Assembly (NCBI RefSeq): GCF_020523925.1
Contig: NZ_JAJAPW010000002.1
Location: 496,001-560,000, forward strand
DNA: 64,000 nucleotides
Source: Neotamlana laminarinivorans
Lineage (GTDB): Bacteria; Bacteroidota; Bacteroidia; Flavobacteriales; Flavobacteriaceae
Direction: 5' to 3'
Shown here: in pieces, positions 42,960 through 53,008 of the stretch
How the letters are laid out: each line of letters begins with the position of its first letter
Numbering within the stretch: position 1 is the stretch's first letter
Made by a program: the position numbers and the translations under genes
Notes under the pieces: model-generated
Seen by the model: only the letters and a program-made list of their open reading frames with translations
What the model was told of the DNA's origin: nothing
Database searches by the model: none

Positions 42960-43952
42960 TTATTTAAGTGTTGCAGGTTCAACCCACTTAAATTGATACG
43001 AGTTTTCAGGAATTTTAATACGTTCTGCCAAACGATACATGCGTTTAGGAAGCTTCATTAAGTAATCGCGAGCTTTTTCTGCCTCATCTGTAAGATTAGA
43101 AAGCTTATCAATTTCCCAACGTGTTATTAATTTTTGAAGAATATCAACATAATCTGTCGAGGTGTAAACTCCAATACGCTGTGCGGTGTTTGAAAACTCT
43201 TCGAAAGCAGTACTTATTTTGTCGCCAGATTCTCTTAAAAAATGTGCAGGCATGGTTATTTTTTGTTTCATCATGTAGTAAAATGCCATCATCATTTGGC
43301 TCGGGTCTACTTTAAATATACGATCTACAAATTCTGCGTAAGCGTTATGATGACGCATTTCGTCTCCTGAGATTATCTGGCACATTTTACCTAAACGTTT
43401 ATTTCCTGCTTTTTTTGCAATTTTTGCAACTCGATTGTGAGATATGTAGGTTGCTAATTCTTGAAAACTGGTGTAAACAAAGTTTTTGTATGGGTCTCTG
43501 TCGGTTCCAATATCAAAGCCATCGGAAATTAAATATTGTGTGGTTTTTTCAATTTCACGCATATTTACTCTACCTGATAAATATAGGTATTTGTTAAGTA
43601 CATCGCCATGTCTATTTTCTTCGGCAGTCCAATGTTTTACCCATTTAGACCACCCGTTAGGATTGCCAACTTGGTCTACGCCTTCAACGTCCATTAACCA
43701 CGATTCGTAAGTAGGTAAGGCTTCTTCTGTAATCATATCGCCAACTAAAACTACCCAAAAGTCATAAGGTAATTCTTTTGATAACTCTCTGATTTCTTGT
43801 ATTTCTTCAAAAAAGGTTAGCCCTTCAGAGTTTGGTAAAAAGTCTGCAGGTTGCCAAATAGTATCTATTGGTATTAAGTATTTTTGAATTAATGCCTCTA
43901 CATCCTTTTCAAGGAATTTCATAACCTCTAATCTTACATTTTTTAATGACAT
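42960..43952 (-). CDS. Acyl-[acyl-carrier-protein] desaturase (soluble di-iron)
   Basis: A 330-residue soluble desaturase of the plant stearoyl-ACP type (FA_desaturase_2). The two di-iron motifs are EENRH (111-115) and DEMRHH (197-202). It would introduce a cis double bond in acyl-ACP with O2 and reduced ferredoxin, making unsaturated membrane lipids. The neighbouring plsC gene, 12 nt upstream, uses acyl chains for phospholipid assembly, so a lipid operon is likely. Confidence 0.9.
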   Translation of the reverse strand: MSLKNVRLEVMKFLEKDVEALIQKYLIPIDTIWQPADFLPNSEGLTFFEEIQEIRELSKELPYDFWVVLVGDMITEEALPTYESWLMDVEGVDQVGNPNGWSKWVKHWTAEENRHGDVLNKYLYLSGRVNMREIEKTTQYLISDGFDIGTDRDPYKNFVYTSFQELATYISHNRVAKIAKKAGNKRLGKMCQIISGDEMRHHNAYAEFVDRIFKVDPSQMMMAFYYMMKQKITMPAHFLRESGDKISTAFEEFSNTAQRIGVYTSTDYVDILQKLITRWEIDKLSNLTDEAEKARDYLMKLPKRMYRLAERIKIPENSYQFKWVEPATLK

Positions 43953-43964
43953 TTTCTTGTTTTT

Positions 43965-44699
43965 TTAGTTAATAGCTTCTTTTATTGTTGATTCTATTGC
44001 TTTTATTAATGCCGTTTTATCTTCAAATTTTGATAGCTCTAAAGGTTTATGTACATTAATTTTTAAGTGTGCGCCAATACCCATTGGAAATTTACCATAT
44101 TTTAAAAGTTTCCAAGAATTATTAATGGTAACCGGTACAATTATTGCCGATGGGATTTTTTTAAATAATATTTCTAAGCCTTTAGTTTGAAAGGGTTTTG
44201 GTTTACCTGTTCTGCTTCTTGTGCCTTCGGGAAAAATTACTGCTGCTCGCTTGGTTTTTTCAATGTATTCGCCAAATTTAATTATGGCAGGAATAGATTG
44301 TCTTGGGTTTTTGCGTTCTATTAAAACCGAACCTCCATGGCGTAAGTTATATGAAACGCTAGGTATACCTTTTCCTAATTCTTTTTTACTTATAAATTTA
44401 ACATGATGTTTACGTAAATACCAAATTAATGGAGGAATATCGTACATGCTTTGGTGGTTGGCTACAATTATTAGTGGCTTATTTACAGGTATGTTGTATG
44501 GGTTGCTAAAGGAAAACCTTGTGCCTAATGCATTTAAGCTACGCATAATAAAAAACTGTAGCCAATCTACACTTATTTTATGCCCTTTATAGCCAAAAAC
44601 GTTAAAACAAAACCATTGTATTGGATGAAAAATAATTAAAGTTAATCCAAAAAGAATAAAATAAATAACTGTTAAAGGGTAAGCTAAAATTTTTTGCAT
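43965..44699 (-). CDS. plsC: 1-acyl-sn-glycerol-3-phosphate acyltransferase
   Basis: A 244-residue membrane-bound acyltransferase that makes phosphatidic acid. The HX4D catalytic motif is NHQSMYD (His82, Asp87), and the glycerophosphate-binding motif is FPEGTRSRTG (156-165). A hydrophobic N-terminal stretch (about 8-32) anchors it. It heads plsC-desaturase-HD genes. Confidence 0.9.
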   Translation of the reverse strand: MQKILAYPLTVIYFILFGLTLIIFHPIQWFCFNVFGYKGHKISVDWLQFFIMRSLNALGTRFSFSNPYNIPVNKPLIIVANHQSMYDIPPLIWYLRKHHVKFISKKELGKGIPSVSYNLRHGGSVLIERKNPRQSIPAIIKFGEYIEKTKRAAVIFPEGTRSRTGKPKPFQTKGLEILFKKIPSAIIVPVTINNSWKLLKYGKFPMGIGAHLKINVHKPLELSKFEDKTALIKAIESTIKEAIN

Positions 44700-44725
44700 G
44701 AAGCAAAAATAACGAAAACCAAATT

Positions 44726-45124
44726 TTAATATACGGCTTTGCAGGTGTTATTTTCACAGATTAAGTCTGTTGGTGGATTTACAATGCTACAATCTGAAAT
44801 TATTCCCCATTTTTTATTAAATGCAGCTTCTTGTTCATTATAAGTTTTAACAAGTAGCTCTAAACTATCTGTTTTAATTGACGTGGAGTAAATTAAATAG
44901 GATTTAGGTCCACCGCATGCCTTACTGCCAAAACCAATATATTTACAGATAGTTGTATCGTTGCATATTGATGAGTTAGCTAAATTAATTATTTGCGATT
45001 GCATGGTAGATATTTCTGATTTTTCGTTTTCAAAATCATCTTCATCTTCATTTTCATTACATTGAAAGGCAGTAAAACAAAAAAATGCTGAAATTAAAAC
45101 GGTTGCAAACAATAGCTTTTTCAT
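44726..45124 (-). CDS. Small secreted Cys-containing protein
   Basis: A 132-residue exported protein starting MKKLLFATVLISAFFCFTAFQC; an ATG further upstream (45205) would overlap the preceding terminator and is rejected. AFQC at 19-22 may be a weak lipobox (Gln at -1 is unusual). The mature part starts with an acidic tract (NENEDEDDFENE) and has six further cysteines, in CNDTTIC, KACGG, SDC and CENNTC, likely paired as disulfides. No family is recognised. Confidence 0.68.
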   Translation of the reverse strand: MKKLLFATVLISAFFCFTAFQCNENEDEDDFENEKSEISTMQSQIINLANSSICNDTTICKYIGFGSKACGGPKSYLIYSTSIKTDSLELLVKTYNEQEAAFNKKWGIISDCSIVNPPTDLICENNTCKAVY

Positions 45125-45181
45125 AAATGATGAATTTTTATAATAGATGAAACTATTAAAAAAAGGTTGCGCTAAAGGAAT

Positions 45182-45210
45182 AAAAAAAAGCCATGGAAAT
45201 TCCATGGCTT
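45182..45210 (-). terminator. Terminator of the bacilliredoxin gene
   Basis: AAGCCATGGAA pairs perfectly with TTCCATGGCTT and is followed on the minus strand by T8. It lies 30 nt beyond the bacilliredoxin stop. Confidence 0.88.
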
Positions 45211-45239
45211 AGTGATTTTGTTTATGCTAAAATTATTGT

Positions 45240-45650
45240 TTAGCAGTGTGTGTTGTAAGCATCCATAAGGTTTTCTGCTATTAATTCTGCAGGTCTCCCT
45301 TCAATATGATGACGCTCTAGCATATGTACTAATTCACCATCTTTAAACAAAGCAATACTTGGTGAACTTGGAGGAAAAGGAATCATATGTCCGCGAGCAG
45401 TATCAACGGCCTCTTTATCTACACCAGCAAACACGGTTACTGCATGATCTGGTTTTTTAATGTTTTGCAAGCTTAATTTAGCTCCAGGGCGAGCATTTGC
45501 TGCAGCACAACCACAAACCGAGTTTACTACTACCAATGTAGTTCCTTCTTTTGCTAAGGCACTATTTACGGCTTCTGGAGTTTGTAATTCTTCAAAACCA
45601 GCGTTAACTAAATCTTCACGCATTGGTTTTACTAATTCTGCTGGATACAT
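45240..45650 (-). CDS. Bacilliredoxin BrxA/BrxB family (YphP/YqiW)
   Basis: A 136-residue thioredoxin-fold protein with the CGC motif (SVCGCAA, Cys46 and Cys48) and conserved GHMIPFPPSSPSIALFKDGELVHMLERHHIEGR. In Firmicutes, such proteins remove bacillithiol from protein cysteines; some Bacteroidota also make bacillithiol. A third Cys is the last residue (C136). Monocistronic. Confidence 0.92.
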   Translation of the reverse strand: MYPAELVKPMREDLVNAGFEELQTPEAVNSALAKEGTTLVVVNSVCGCAAANARPGAKLSLQNIKKPDHAVTVFAGVDKEAVDTARGHMIPFPPSSPSIALFKDGELVHMLERHHIEGRPAELIAENLMDAYNTHC

Positions 45651-45857
45651 ATTTTTAATTTTTTAAAATTAACAATTTTTTAGATTGCAAAGATATCAAT
45701 TGTGTAACAAAAACGCTTAGCAATCAACTAACAAATATTATATTTACGCTCACATTATTTATGTTAAATAAAGTAAGCCTGTAGGCAAGTATTTTGAGTT
45801 TAAAAGTAAACTTTAAAATTATTTGTTTAGTAGACGAAAATAAACACAAAAAATTAC

Positions 45858-46637
45858 ATGAGTTTTTCAAAATGGATAGGAGGCGCATTAGGTTGGTCGG
45901 TTGGCGGACCTTTAGGTGCTATAGTTGGTTTAGCCTTAGGTAGTTTGTTAGATAGTTTTGTAACCGAAAATGGAAGCCCATTTTTAGGAGAAGGAAACAC
46001 ACAAAAACAGAGAAAACAAGCCACATACCAAACAAGATCAAATCAAAGACCGCAAACTCAATCTGGAGATTTTGAAGTAAGTTTACTGGTGTTAGCTTCT
46101 GTAATTATTAAAGCTGATGGTAAGCAAGACCAAAGAGAGCTAGATTATGTTCGCCAGCAATTTGTAAATATGTATGGTAAAGATCGGGCAAACCATGCTT
46201 TTAAATTATTTAAAAATATAAGCAAACAACAAGTTTCGGTTAGGCCAGTTTGTTTACAAATTAGGCAGATGATGGATCATGCATCTCGACTACAATTAAT
46301 TCACTTTTTATTTGGTATAGCAAAAGCAGATGGCATGGTAACTCAAGACGAAGAACGTCAAATTTATACCATGGCAGGTTATTTAGGAATAAGTTCTGTA
46401 GATTACCAGAGCATTAAAGCTATGTTTTATAATAGTAGCGACAATGCTTATAAAATTTTAGAAATTGAAAAATCTGCTTCTGTTGATGATATAAAGAAAG
46501 CATATCGCAAAATGGCTAAAAAATATCATCCAGATCGAGTAATTCATTTAGGAAAAGAACACCAAGAAGGAGCCGAAGAAAAGTTTAGGCAAGTACAAGC
46601 AGCTTACGAACAATTACAAAAAGAACGTGGATTTTAA
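45858..46637 (+). CDS. TerB and DnaJ domain protein (DjlA-like)
   Basis: A 259-residue co-chaperone. The N-terminus has a Gly-rich hydrophobic segment ([24 protein letters not shown], described here for residues 8-31), followed by a TerB-like acidic helical domain (about 72-190, with [16 protein letters not shown] and [15 protein letters not shown]) and a C-terminal J domain with HPD at 224-226. The J domain would stimulate DnaK. The order membrane/TerB/J resembles DjlA of proteobacteria. Its stop overlaps that of the LD-carboxypeptidase gene. Confidence 0.88.
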   Translation: MSFSKWIGGALGWSVGGPLGAIVGLALGSLLDSFVTENGSPFLGEGNTQKQRKQATYQTRSNQRPQTQSGDFEVSLLVLASVIIKADGKQDQRELDYVRQQFVNMYGKDRANHAFKLFKNISKQQVSVRPVCLQIRQMMDHASRLQLIHFLFGIAKADGMVTQDEERQIYTMAGYLGISSVDYQSIKAMFYNSSDNAYKILEIEKSASVDDIKKAYRKMAKKYHPDRVIHLGKEHQEGAEEKFRQVQAAYEQLQKERGF

Positions 46638-47653
46638 TTAGTTGAAAAAATAATTGAAGAATTAGAGGTATCAACATTTAAATCAACGCTTCTTCCCAAA
46701 ATTAAAGCTCTATTATCTTTTTCATGACCAGCAGGCATGTTAAATGCAATAGGAAAATTGTATTCTGCTAATGCATCTAAAATAAGTTGCTCAATGCTGG
46801 AACCCCAAAGTGTTGTGTTTTTTCGCATTTTACTCATATCTCCAACAATTACACCTTTACAATTTTTAAAATATCCAGCGCGCTTTAAACTTTGTAACAT
46901 TCTATCGATATGATATTTGTATTCGCCAATTTCTTCAATAAATAAAATTTTTCCGGAAGTATCAATACTGGTGTTAGAGCCTAACATGGTGTGTAATAAA
47001 GTTAAATTGCCACCAACAATTTGTCCTGTTGCAGAACCAGGCTTGTTGTAGTTAGAACCTTTTAATGTATAGCTTATAGGTTTACCAAAAAGAGCATCTT
47101 TAAAAGTTGAAATAGTTTCGGCTATAGTGGTGTAATCTTTGTTTAAACTTGTGCACATCATGGCGTGTATAGTTTCAATGCCCTCGTTATGAATTTGGCT
47201 GTGTAAAGCAGTAATGTCAGAATAACCAATAAGCCATTTTGGGTTTTTATAAAATTTTTCCCAATTCAATTTATCTAAAACCCTAACTGTACCATAACCG
47301 CCACGAGCACACCAAATAGCACTAATTGTAGGGTCGTCCATAGCTTTTTGTAAGTCTTCGCAACGTTCGTCGTCTGTTCCAGCAAAATGATTGTCTTGAC
47401 TAAAAACATGTTTACCAACCACGGCATGTAGCCCCCAACTTTTAAGTAAAGTTTTGGCTTTATTAACTTCTTCTGTACGATTTTTTAAAACTCCAGAAGG
47501 AGCTACAATAGCTACTGTATCACCTGGTTTTAGGTATGTAGGTTGTTTTAGACTCATATTTAAGTTTGTAGTTTTGTTTTGTGCTAGTGCTAAATTTTTT
47601 CCAAAGAAAAAAACGCTACAAAACAAGCTTAGTGTTAATAGATATTTATGCAT
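46634..47653 (-). CDS. Exported LD-carboxypeptidase (peptidase S66)
   Basis: A 339-residue S66 peptidase that removes the terminal D-Ala from murein tetrapeptides. A signal peptide (about 1-25, ending ALAQ) directs it to the periplasm. The nucleophile Ser is in [10 protein letters not shown], the Glu in [17 protein letters not shown] and the His in MPAGHEKDN. The start at 47653 (MHKYLLTL) is preferred over an ATG 5 codons upstream. The usual family enzyme is cytoplasmic, so export is worth noting. Confidence 0.86.
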   Translation of the reverse strand: MHKYLLTLSLFCSVFFFGKNLALAQNKTTNLNMSLKQPTYLKPGDTVAIVAPSGVLKNRTEEVNKAKTLLKSWGLHAVVGKHVFSQDNHFAGTDDERCEDLQKAMDDPTISAIWCARGGYGTVRVLDKLNWEKFYKNPKWLIGYSDITALHSQIHNEGIETIHAMMCTSLNKDYTTIAETISTFKDALFGKPISYTLKGSNYNKPGSATGQIVGGNLTLLHTMLGSNTSIDTSGKILFIEEIGEYKYHIDRMLQSLKRAGYFKNCKGVIVGDMSKMRKNTTLWGSSIEQLILDALAEYNFPIAFNMPAGHEKDNRALILGRSVDLNVDTSNSSIIFSTN

Positions 47654-47696
47654 AACGTAAATGTACATTTTTTTTCTAAATAGTAGTCAAAATGCG

Positions 47697-47704
47697 TACT
47701 TTTA
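47697..47704 (+). promoter_or_regulatory. -7 box of metG
   Basis: TACTTTTA is near TAnnTTTG and lies 20 nt before the ATG at 47725. It overlaps an in-frame ATG (47692), which is therefore an unlikely start. Confidence 0.45.
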
Positions 47705-47724
47705 CGGCTTCAAAACAAAATATA

Positions 47725-49785
47725 ATGTCAAAAAGATATACCATTACAACTGCGTTACCTTATACTAACGGTCCTATACATATTGGGCATTTAGCAGGGG
47801 TTTACGTACCAGCCGATATTTATGCACGCTATTTACGATTAACAGGAAACGATGTGGTGTTAATTGGTGGTAGTGATGAGCACGGTGTACCAATTACAAT
47901 AAAAGCAAAAAATGAAGGTGTAACACCGCAAGATATAGTAGATAAATATCATGCTATTATAAAAAAGTCTTTTGAAGATTTTGGAATTTCTTTTGATAAT
48001 TATTCGCGTACATCGGCGCCAATTCATCATAAAACAGCATCAGCGTTTTTTAAAACTTTAAATGAGAAAGGTGAATTTATTGAAGAAACCACAGAGCAGT
48101 TGTACGACGCTGAAGCTAATCAGTTTTTAGCTGATAGATTTGTTACAGGTACATGCCCTAAATGTGGTAATGAAGAAGCTTATGGCGATCAATGTGAAAA
48201 ATGCGGCACTAGTTTAAATGCAACAGATTTAATAAATCCGAAATCAACCTTAACCGGAAATACGCCAACTTTAAAAGAAACCAAACACTGGTTTTTACCT
48301 TTAAATAAACATGAAGATTTCTTAAAAAAATGGATTCTTGAAGGTCATAAAAAAGATTGGAAACCTAATGTTTACGGACAGGTAAAATCGTGGATAGACG
48401 ATGGTTTACGCCCAAGAGCGGTAACTCGTGATTTAGATTGGGGAATTCCTGTGCCTGCCGAAGGAGGAGAAGGTAAAGTGCTTTATGTGTGGTTCGATGC
48501 GCCAATTGGTTATATTTCTTCAACCATAGAATGGGCAGAACGCGAAGGTAAAGACTGGGAACCGTATTGGAAAGATGAGGACACTAAGCTTATTCATTTT
48601 ATAGGTAAAGATAATATTGTGTTTCACTGTATTATTTTCCCAAGTATGTTAAAAGCTGAAGGTAGTTATATATTACCAGAAAATGTGCCAGCAAACGAGT
48701 TTTTAAATTTAGAAGGAAATAAACTATCAACCTCTAAAAATTGGGCGGTGTGGTTGCCAGAATATTTAGAAGAATTTCCAGACCAACAAGATGTGTTGCG
48801 TTATGTGTTAACGGCTAATGCACCAGAGACAAAGGATAACGATTTTACTTGGAAGGATTTTCAAGCCAGAAATAACAACGAGTTAGTAGCCATTTTTGGA
48901 AACTTTATAAACCGCGTGGTAGTATTAACTAACAAGTATTACGACGGTGTTGTTCCGGAGCCAAGTGATTTTACAGATGTAGATTTAGAAACTCTGGCAG
49001 CAGTAAAAGCATATCCAAACGTAATAGCAAGTTCTATAGAGCGTTACCGTTTTAGAGAAGCAGGTCAAGAACTTATGAATTTAGCACGTTTAGGAAATAA
49101 ATATTTAGCCGATGCCGAACCTTGGAAAGTAATTAAAGAAGACGAAGCAAGAACTAAAACCATAATGTATGTGGCATTGCAAATTGCAAGTGCTTTAGCA
49201 ACATTAAGTGAGCCTTTTTTACCATTTACTTCAACCAAATTAAAAGGCATACTCAATGTCAGTTCGAGCGCAGTCGAGAACTCATGGAATGATATAAGTG
49301 AAAAAGAAGTGCTTCTTCCTGCAAACCATCAAATTGGTAAAGCCGAACTTTTATTCAGTAAAATTGAAGACAAAACCATTCAAGAGCAATTAGATAAGTT
49401 AGAAGCAAGTAAAAAAGCAAACGAAGCGGCTAATAAAGCGATAGAACCTCAAAAAGACGTTATTACTTTTGAAGATTTTACGAAACTTGATATTCGTGTA
49501 GGTACTATTCTAGAAGCCGAAAAAATGCCAAAAACTAAAAAATTATTGGTTTTAAAAGTTGATACAGGTATTGACACCAGAACCATAGTTTCAGGTATTG
49601 CCGAAAGTTTTTCACCAGAAGAAGTGGTTGGTAAAAAAGTAACAGTATTAGTAAACTTAGCGCCAAGAAAACTACGCGGTGTAGAGAGTCAAGGTATGAT
49701 TTTAATGACCGAGACTCCAGAAGGTAAATTGGTTTTTGTAAATCCAGATAACGAAAAAGCAAGTAACGGTTTGCAGATAAGTTAG
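47725..49785 (+). CDS. metG: Methionine-tRNA ligase with C-terminal tRNA-binding domain
   Basis: A 686-residue enzyme charging tRNA-Met. HIGH is at 19-22 ([10 protein letters not shown]), the zinc site is [18 protein letters not shown], and the second signature is KLSTSK. An anticodon-binding helical domain follows, then a linker and a Trbp111-type domain ([15 protein letters not shown] to the end), as in dimeric MetG. The linker between them contains a palindromic repeat (49261-49282) read in frame as SSSAVENS. Start chosen from the -7 box at 47697. Confidence 0.95.
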   Translation: MSKRYTITTALPYTNGPIHIGHLAGVYVPADIYARYLRLTGNDVVLIGGSDEHGVPITIKAKNEGVTPQDIVDKYHAIIKKSFEDFGISFDNYSRTSAPIHHKTASAFFKTLNEKGEFIEETTEQLYDAEANQFLADRFVTGTCPKCGNEEAYGDQCEKCGTSLNATDLINPKSTLTGNTPTLKETKHWFLPLNKHEDFLKKWILEGHKKDWKPNVYGQVKSWIDDGLRPRAVTRDLDWGIPVPAEGGEGKVLYVWFDAPIGYISSTIEWAEREGKDWEPYWKDEDTKLIHFIGKDNIVFHCIIFPSMLKAEGSYILPENVPANEFLNLEGNKLSTSKNWAVWLPEYLEEFPDQQDVLRYVLTANAPETKDNDFTWKDFQARNNNELVAIFGNFINRVVVLTNKYYDGVVPEPSDFTDVDLETLAAVKAYPNVIASSIERYRFREAGQELMNLARLGNKYLADAEPWKVIKEDEARTKTIMYVALQIASALATLSEPFLPFTSTKLKGILNVSSSAVENSWNDISEKEVLLPANHQIGKAELLFSKIEDKTIQEQLDKLEASKKANEAANKAIEPQKDVITFEDFTKLDIRVGTILEAEKMPKTKKLLVLKVDTGIDTRTIVSGIAESFSPEEVVGKKVTVLVNLAPRKLRGVESQGMILMTETPEGKLVFVNPDNEKASNGLQIS
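49261..49282. repeat. REP-like palindrome within metG
   Basis: The imperfect palindrome AGTTCGAGC...GTCGAGAACT, preceded by TGTC, is the core of a sequence that recurs in intergenic regions of many Flavobacteriaceae (from general knowledge). Here it lies in the coding sequence of the metG linker without breaking the frame. Confidence 0.6.
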
Positions 49786-49839
49786 TTTTCTAAAATTACT
49801 TTGTTTATTTTCATGCTTTAATTTTAAGAAAATTTATAG

Positions 49840-51396
49840 GTGAAGCGAAAGAAATTACTCCTCAGTTTTATTGTTGGATTACATGTTGTTGGTTTTTCTC
49901 AAGAAAGATTAGTTGAATTCGAAAACAATTTAAATTCTTCCAGGTACGCAACAAAAGAAGTATTTCAAGTTGTAAATCAAGAAAACAAAGATTTTGTCAT
50001 GTTTTTTATCAACGCAAAACAAGTACATAGTTATATGTTTAACGAAGATTTTGAGATAAAGAACAAGCTGAGTTTAGAAGACAAAAGGCGAAAATATAAT
50101 ACGATAATAGGATATGGTTTAGAGAACGAGTTGAATTATAATTTGTTTTTAACCAACGAGAAACTTAATAAATTTGCGGGCATAGGTTTTTCTTTTGATG
50201 GTCAAGTATCTTCTTTACAGGAGTTTACTTTAAGTAGTTATAAAGAAAAGTTTATACAAACGGTAACAATCGATAACAAGTTCTACATGTTTACCATCAA
50301 TTCAGAAACTTCAATATTAAATATTTATGAGTTTGATGGTGTTAATTTGCCAAAACCACATCGTTTGAATTTTCAAATGGGAGAATTTTTAGGTCGAGAC
50401 GGTAAAAGTCAAACGTTATACAATGTTTTTAAAATAAACAGTAGAGGCAATTATGTAAATATTGAAACCAATAAGATTGACAATAAATTACCGAATCCTA
50501 TCGAAGTTACATCAAAAGAAAAAAAACTTTATGTAATTGACGATCATGTTGTTTTTACATTCGATAATTATAAACATAAAACCCAGATTCTTACTATAAA
50601 TATTAAGGATTACAGTTACGACATAAAAACTGTAACTAAACCGCTAGAATCGATAAAGCTAAATCAAAAAAGTGCCAATACTTATATAAATAATAACCTT
50701 ATTTATACCATAGCGTCAAATAACAAAGAGATGCAAGTAGATATAAAGAACTATCGTACTGGCGAAATAATTAAAGAAATCAACTTGAAAGTTGAGGACA
50801 GTATTACCTTTAAAAATACTCCAATAATTCAAGAAGGGGGTATTTACGATAATTATAGAGAGTTAGAAAGCACAAAAAAGTTTCTACGAAAAATTTCTTC
50901 TGGAGATTTGGGTATAAGTGCTTATGAGCAAGATTCAGAACATATTATTACCATAGGAAGTGAAAAAGAAGTTGCTCGAGGAGGCGGAATGATGATGCCT
51001 ATGGGTGGTTTTGGCGGAATTCCAATTGCAACCATGGGTAATAGTAACATTTTTTTCAACCCTACTTATTTTGCTTATAACGCATATACATCGTCGAAAT
51101 CAACAAGAATTGAATGTTTGTTTGATGCTGATTTTAATCATTTAGATGGTGATATAAAACCTAACATTTTCGATAGAATTGATGATTATATTGATGATAC
51201 GGGAAAGTCTAATACTACATTATCTTCGGTAGCTTCTGGTTCTTCAAAAGGTGGGTATCAAAGTATCCAAAAAGAATCTGAAATTAGTGATAAAAAGGAA
51301 ACTGAAACTATTTTCAGATATAAGGATTACATCATTTTAGGAAATTTTACTAAAGGTGCCTCTAAAACTTATTTTTTAACCAAGTTTACTGAGTAG
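49840..51396 (+). CDS. Secreted protein of unknown function, GTG start
   Basis: A 518-residue exported protein. The GTG at 49840 precedes a clear signal peptide (RKKLLLSFIVGLHVVGFSQ). The mature part is strand-rich with repeated blades resembling a beta-propeller (YMFNEDFEIKNKL, SFDGQVSSLQEF, FMFTINSETSILNIYEF), then a Gly/Met-rich segment (RGGGMMMPMGGFGGIP at about 382-397). No family is recognised. Monocistronic, with a strong terminator. Confidence 0.72.
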   Translation: MKRKKLLLSFIVGLHVVGFSQERLVEFENNLNSSRYATKEVFQVVNQENKDFVMFFINAKQVHSYMFNEDFEIKNKLSLEDKRRKYNTIIGYGLENELNYNLFLTNEKLNKFAGIGFSFDGQVSSLQEFTLSSYKEKFIQTVTIDNKFYMFTINSETSILNIYEFDGVNLPKPHRLNFQMGEFLGRDGKSQTLYNVFKINSRGNYVNIETNKIDNKLPNPIEVTSKEKKLYVIDDHVVFTFDNYKHKTQILTINIKDYSYDIKTVTKPLESIKLNQKSANTYINNNLIYTIASNNKEMQVDIKNYRTGEIIKEINLKVEDSITFKNTPIIQEGGIYDNYRELESTKKFLRKISSGDLGISAYEQDSEHIITIGSEKEVARGGGMMMPMGGFGGIPIATMGNSNIFFNPTYFAYNAYTSSKSTRIECLFDADFNHLDGDIKPNIFDRIDDYIDDTGKSNTTLSSVASGSSKGGYQSIQKESEISDKKETETIFRYKDYIILGNFTKGASKTYFLTKFTE

Positions 51397-51424
51397 AAGT
51401 AATTCTCATAATTCTAAATATATC

Positions 51425-51453
51425 AAAAAAGCACCTATTAAAGGTGCTTTTTT
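51425..51453 (+). terminator. Intrinsic terminator
   Basis: AAAAAAGCACCT-ATTA-AAGGTGCTTTTTT, about 28 nt beyond the stop of the preceding gene. Confidence 0.9.
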
Positions 51454-51622
51454 GTTAAACTACAGTTAAAAATATTTAAACAAAAAAAGGTGCAACACTC
51501 TGTTTTATAGTGATTTTAGTGAGTAATCTTTAAACCTCACAAACTCTTAAAATAAAGTAAAAGCAAAACCAATTGGTTATTTAGTATCGTAAATAAAGTA
51601 GTTATGAATCAAAAACAACTTT

Positions 51623-52090
51623 ATGAAAAGAATACTTTTATTATTTACACTTATTGGATTAATGTCTTGCGGATCATCAAAAGTCGTGCGGCAATCAAAT
51701 AAGGTAATCAAAGGAAGTTGGTCGTTAAATTCAATTACCTACAACCAACCAGGAACTTACAATGTTACTTTATTAAACGATGTTTCAAAATATTGCTTCG
51801 AAGGCAGTACATGGCAATTTGTGCCAAATAACAATACAGGAATTTATAGTATAAATAATACTGATTGTACTGCAGGAGAACGCCATTTTGTATTTACAAT
51901 TCAAGAAATTGATGAAACCACAGGACTTTACGACTTTTTGTTAAAGCCAACAAGCGAGAAGTATAAATCGGAAACCAATGTAGGTTTCAGGTTTAGTTTA
52001 ACAAATCTATCTGAAACTACAATGCAGTGGCAGCAAACTTTAAATGTAGATGGAAAACCATTTACAATAACCATGAATTTTTCAAAATAA
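51623..52090 (+). CDS. Lipocalin-like lipoprotein
   Basis: A 155-residue lipoprotein with lipobox GLMSC (Cys16) and a lipocalin-like barrel: the start is IKGSWSLNSITY (GxW type), a CFEGSTWQF strand, and the end MQWQQTLNVDGKPFTITMNF. Two mature cysteines (C57 and C76 region) could pair. Ligand unknown. It is 24 nt before an OmpA-family lipoprotein in the same direction. Confidence 0.78.
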   Translation: MKRILLLFTLIGLMSCGSSKVVRQSNKVIKGSWSLNSITYNQPGTYNVTLLNDVSKYCFEGSTWQFVPNNNTGIYSINNTDCTAGERHFVFTIQEIDETTGLYDFLLKPTSEKYKSETNVGFRFSLTNLSETTMQWQQTLNVDGKPFTITMNFSK

Positions 52091-52114
52091 CAAGCTATCA
52101 AAAAAACAATTAAT

Positions 52115-52819
52115 ATGAAAAGAATAATAAATATAACCGGAATAACAATACTTGCAATAGTAACAGTAATAGCGTTTACCAACTGTAAATCTGTGCAAAA
52201 TGCTAATAATAAACAAAAAGGAGCTGTAATAGGAGCTACAGGAGGAGCTATTTTAGGAGCCATAATTGGTAATAATGTTGGTAAAGGTGGTAATGGTGAG
52301 TTAGGAGCTGTTATAGGCGGCGTAGTTGGCGGTGGTGCAGGTGTGCTTATTGGTAATAAAATGGATAAGCAAGCCCAACAAATAGAAGAAGAAGTTCCAG
52401 GAGCTGAAGTAGAACGTGTAGACGATGGTATTGTAGTAACCTTTGATGAAAATAGCGGTGTTTACTTTGCAACTAATAAATACAATATTAATGCAGCCTC
52501 AGAAGATAACTTAAACAAGCTAATAGGTGTTTTTAAAGAATATCCAGATACTAATATTTTGGTAGTAGGACATACCGATAGCCAAGGAGCAGAAGAGTAT
52601 AACATGACATTATCGAAAAACCGAGCGTATGCTGTTACAAATTATTTATCAAGTCATGGCATTAGTAGTAGCAGATTAACAACTAATTGGTTTGGTGAAA
52701 CTCAGCCTATGTACGATAATGCTACTGCCGATGGTAGAGCAAAAAATCGTCGTGTAAACATAGCTATTCTTCCAAACGAAAAAATGATTGAAGACGCTAA
52801 ACAACAAGCAGGAAGTTAA
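52115..52819 (+). CDS. OmpA-family lipoprotein with glycine zipper
   Basis: A 234-residue outer-membrane protein. The signal ends AFTNC (acylated Cys24), a glycine-zipper segment follows (about 38-85, with repeated GAxxG, e.g. GAVIGATGGAILGAIIG), then a C-terminal OmpA domain with GHTDSQGAEEYNMTLSKNRA and DGRAKNRRVNIAI, which binds peptidoglycan. It links the outer membrane to the wall, similar to YiaD. Probably cotranscribed with the lipocalin-like lipoprotein. Confidence 0.9.
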   Translation: MKRIINITGITILAIVTVIAFTNCKSVQNANNKQKGAVIGATGGAILGAIIGNNVGKGGNGELGAVIGGVVGGGAGVLIGNKMDKQAQQIEEEVPGAEVERVDDGIVVTFDENSGVYFATNKYNINAASEDNLNKLIGVFKEYPDTNILVVGHTDSQGAEEYNMTLSKNRAYAVTNYLSSHGISSSRLTTNWFGETQPMYDNATADGRAKNRRVNIAILPNEKMIEDAKQQAGS

Positions 52820-52855
52820 TTTATTTATAAGGGATTACTATTTAATTTAACTTTT

Positions 52856-52885
52856 AAAAAGCCACACAATTCGTGTGGCTTTTTA
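52856..52885 (+). terminator. Intrinsic terminator
   Basis: AAAAAGCCACAC-AATTC-GTGTGGCTTTTT, 37 nt beyond the OmpA-like gene. Confidence 0.9.
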
Positions 52886-52976
52886 GTTTTACCTATTTAT
52901 AATATTTTTATAATAGAAATTATTTATGGTTATTAAATTTTAACAATGTATTTTATTTAGATTAATTAAAAACAAG

Positions 52977-52984
52977 TATTTTTG
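52977..52984 (+). promoter_or_regulatory. -7 box of the small basic Cys protein
   Basis: TATTTTTG fits TAnnTTTG exactly, 24 nt before the ATG at 53009, which excludes the in-frame TTG at 52982. Confidence 0.6.
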
Positions 52985-53008
52985 CTAAAATTATTTCTCT
53001 GTAAAACT

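Noticed and set aside
51928-52263. 111-codon minus-strand frame across two lipoprotein genes
   Set aside because: Covers parts of two confidently identified plus-strand genes; the apparent hydrophobic repeats mirror the glycine zipper.
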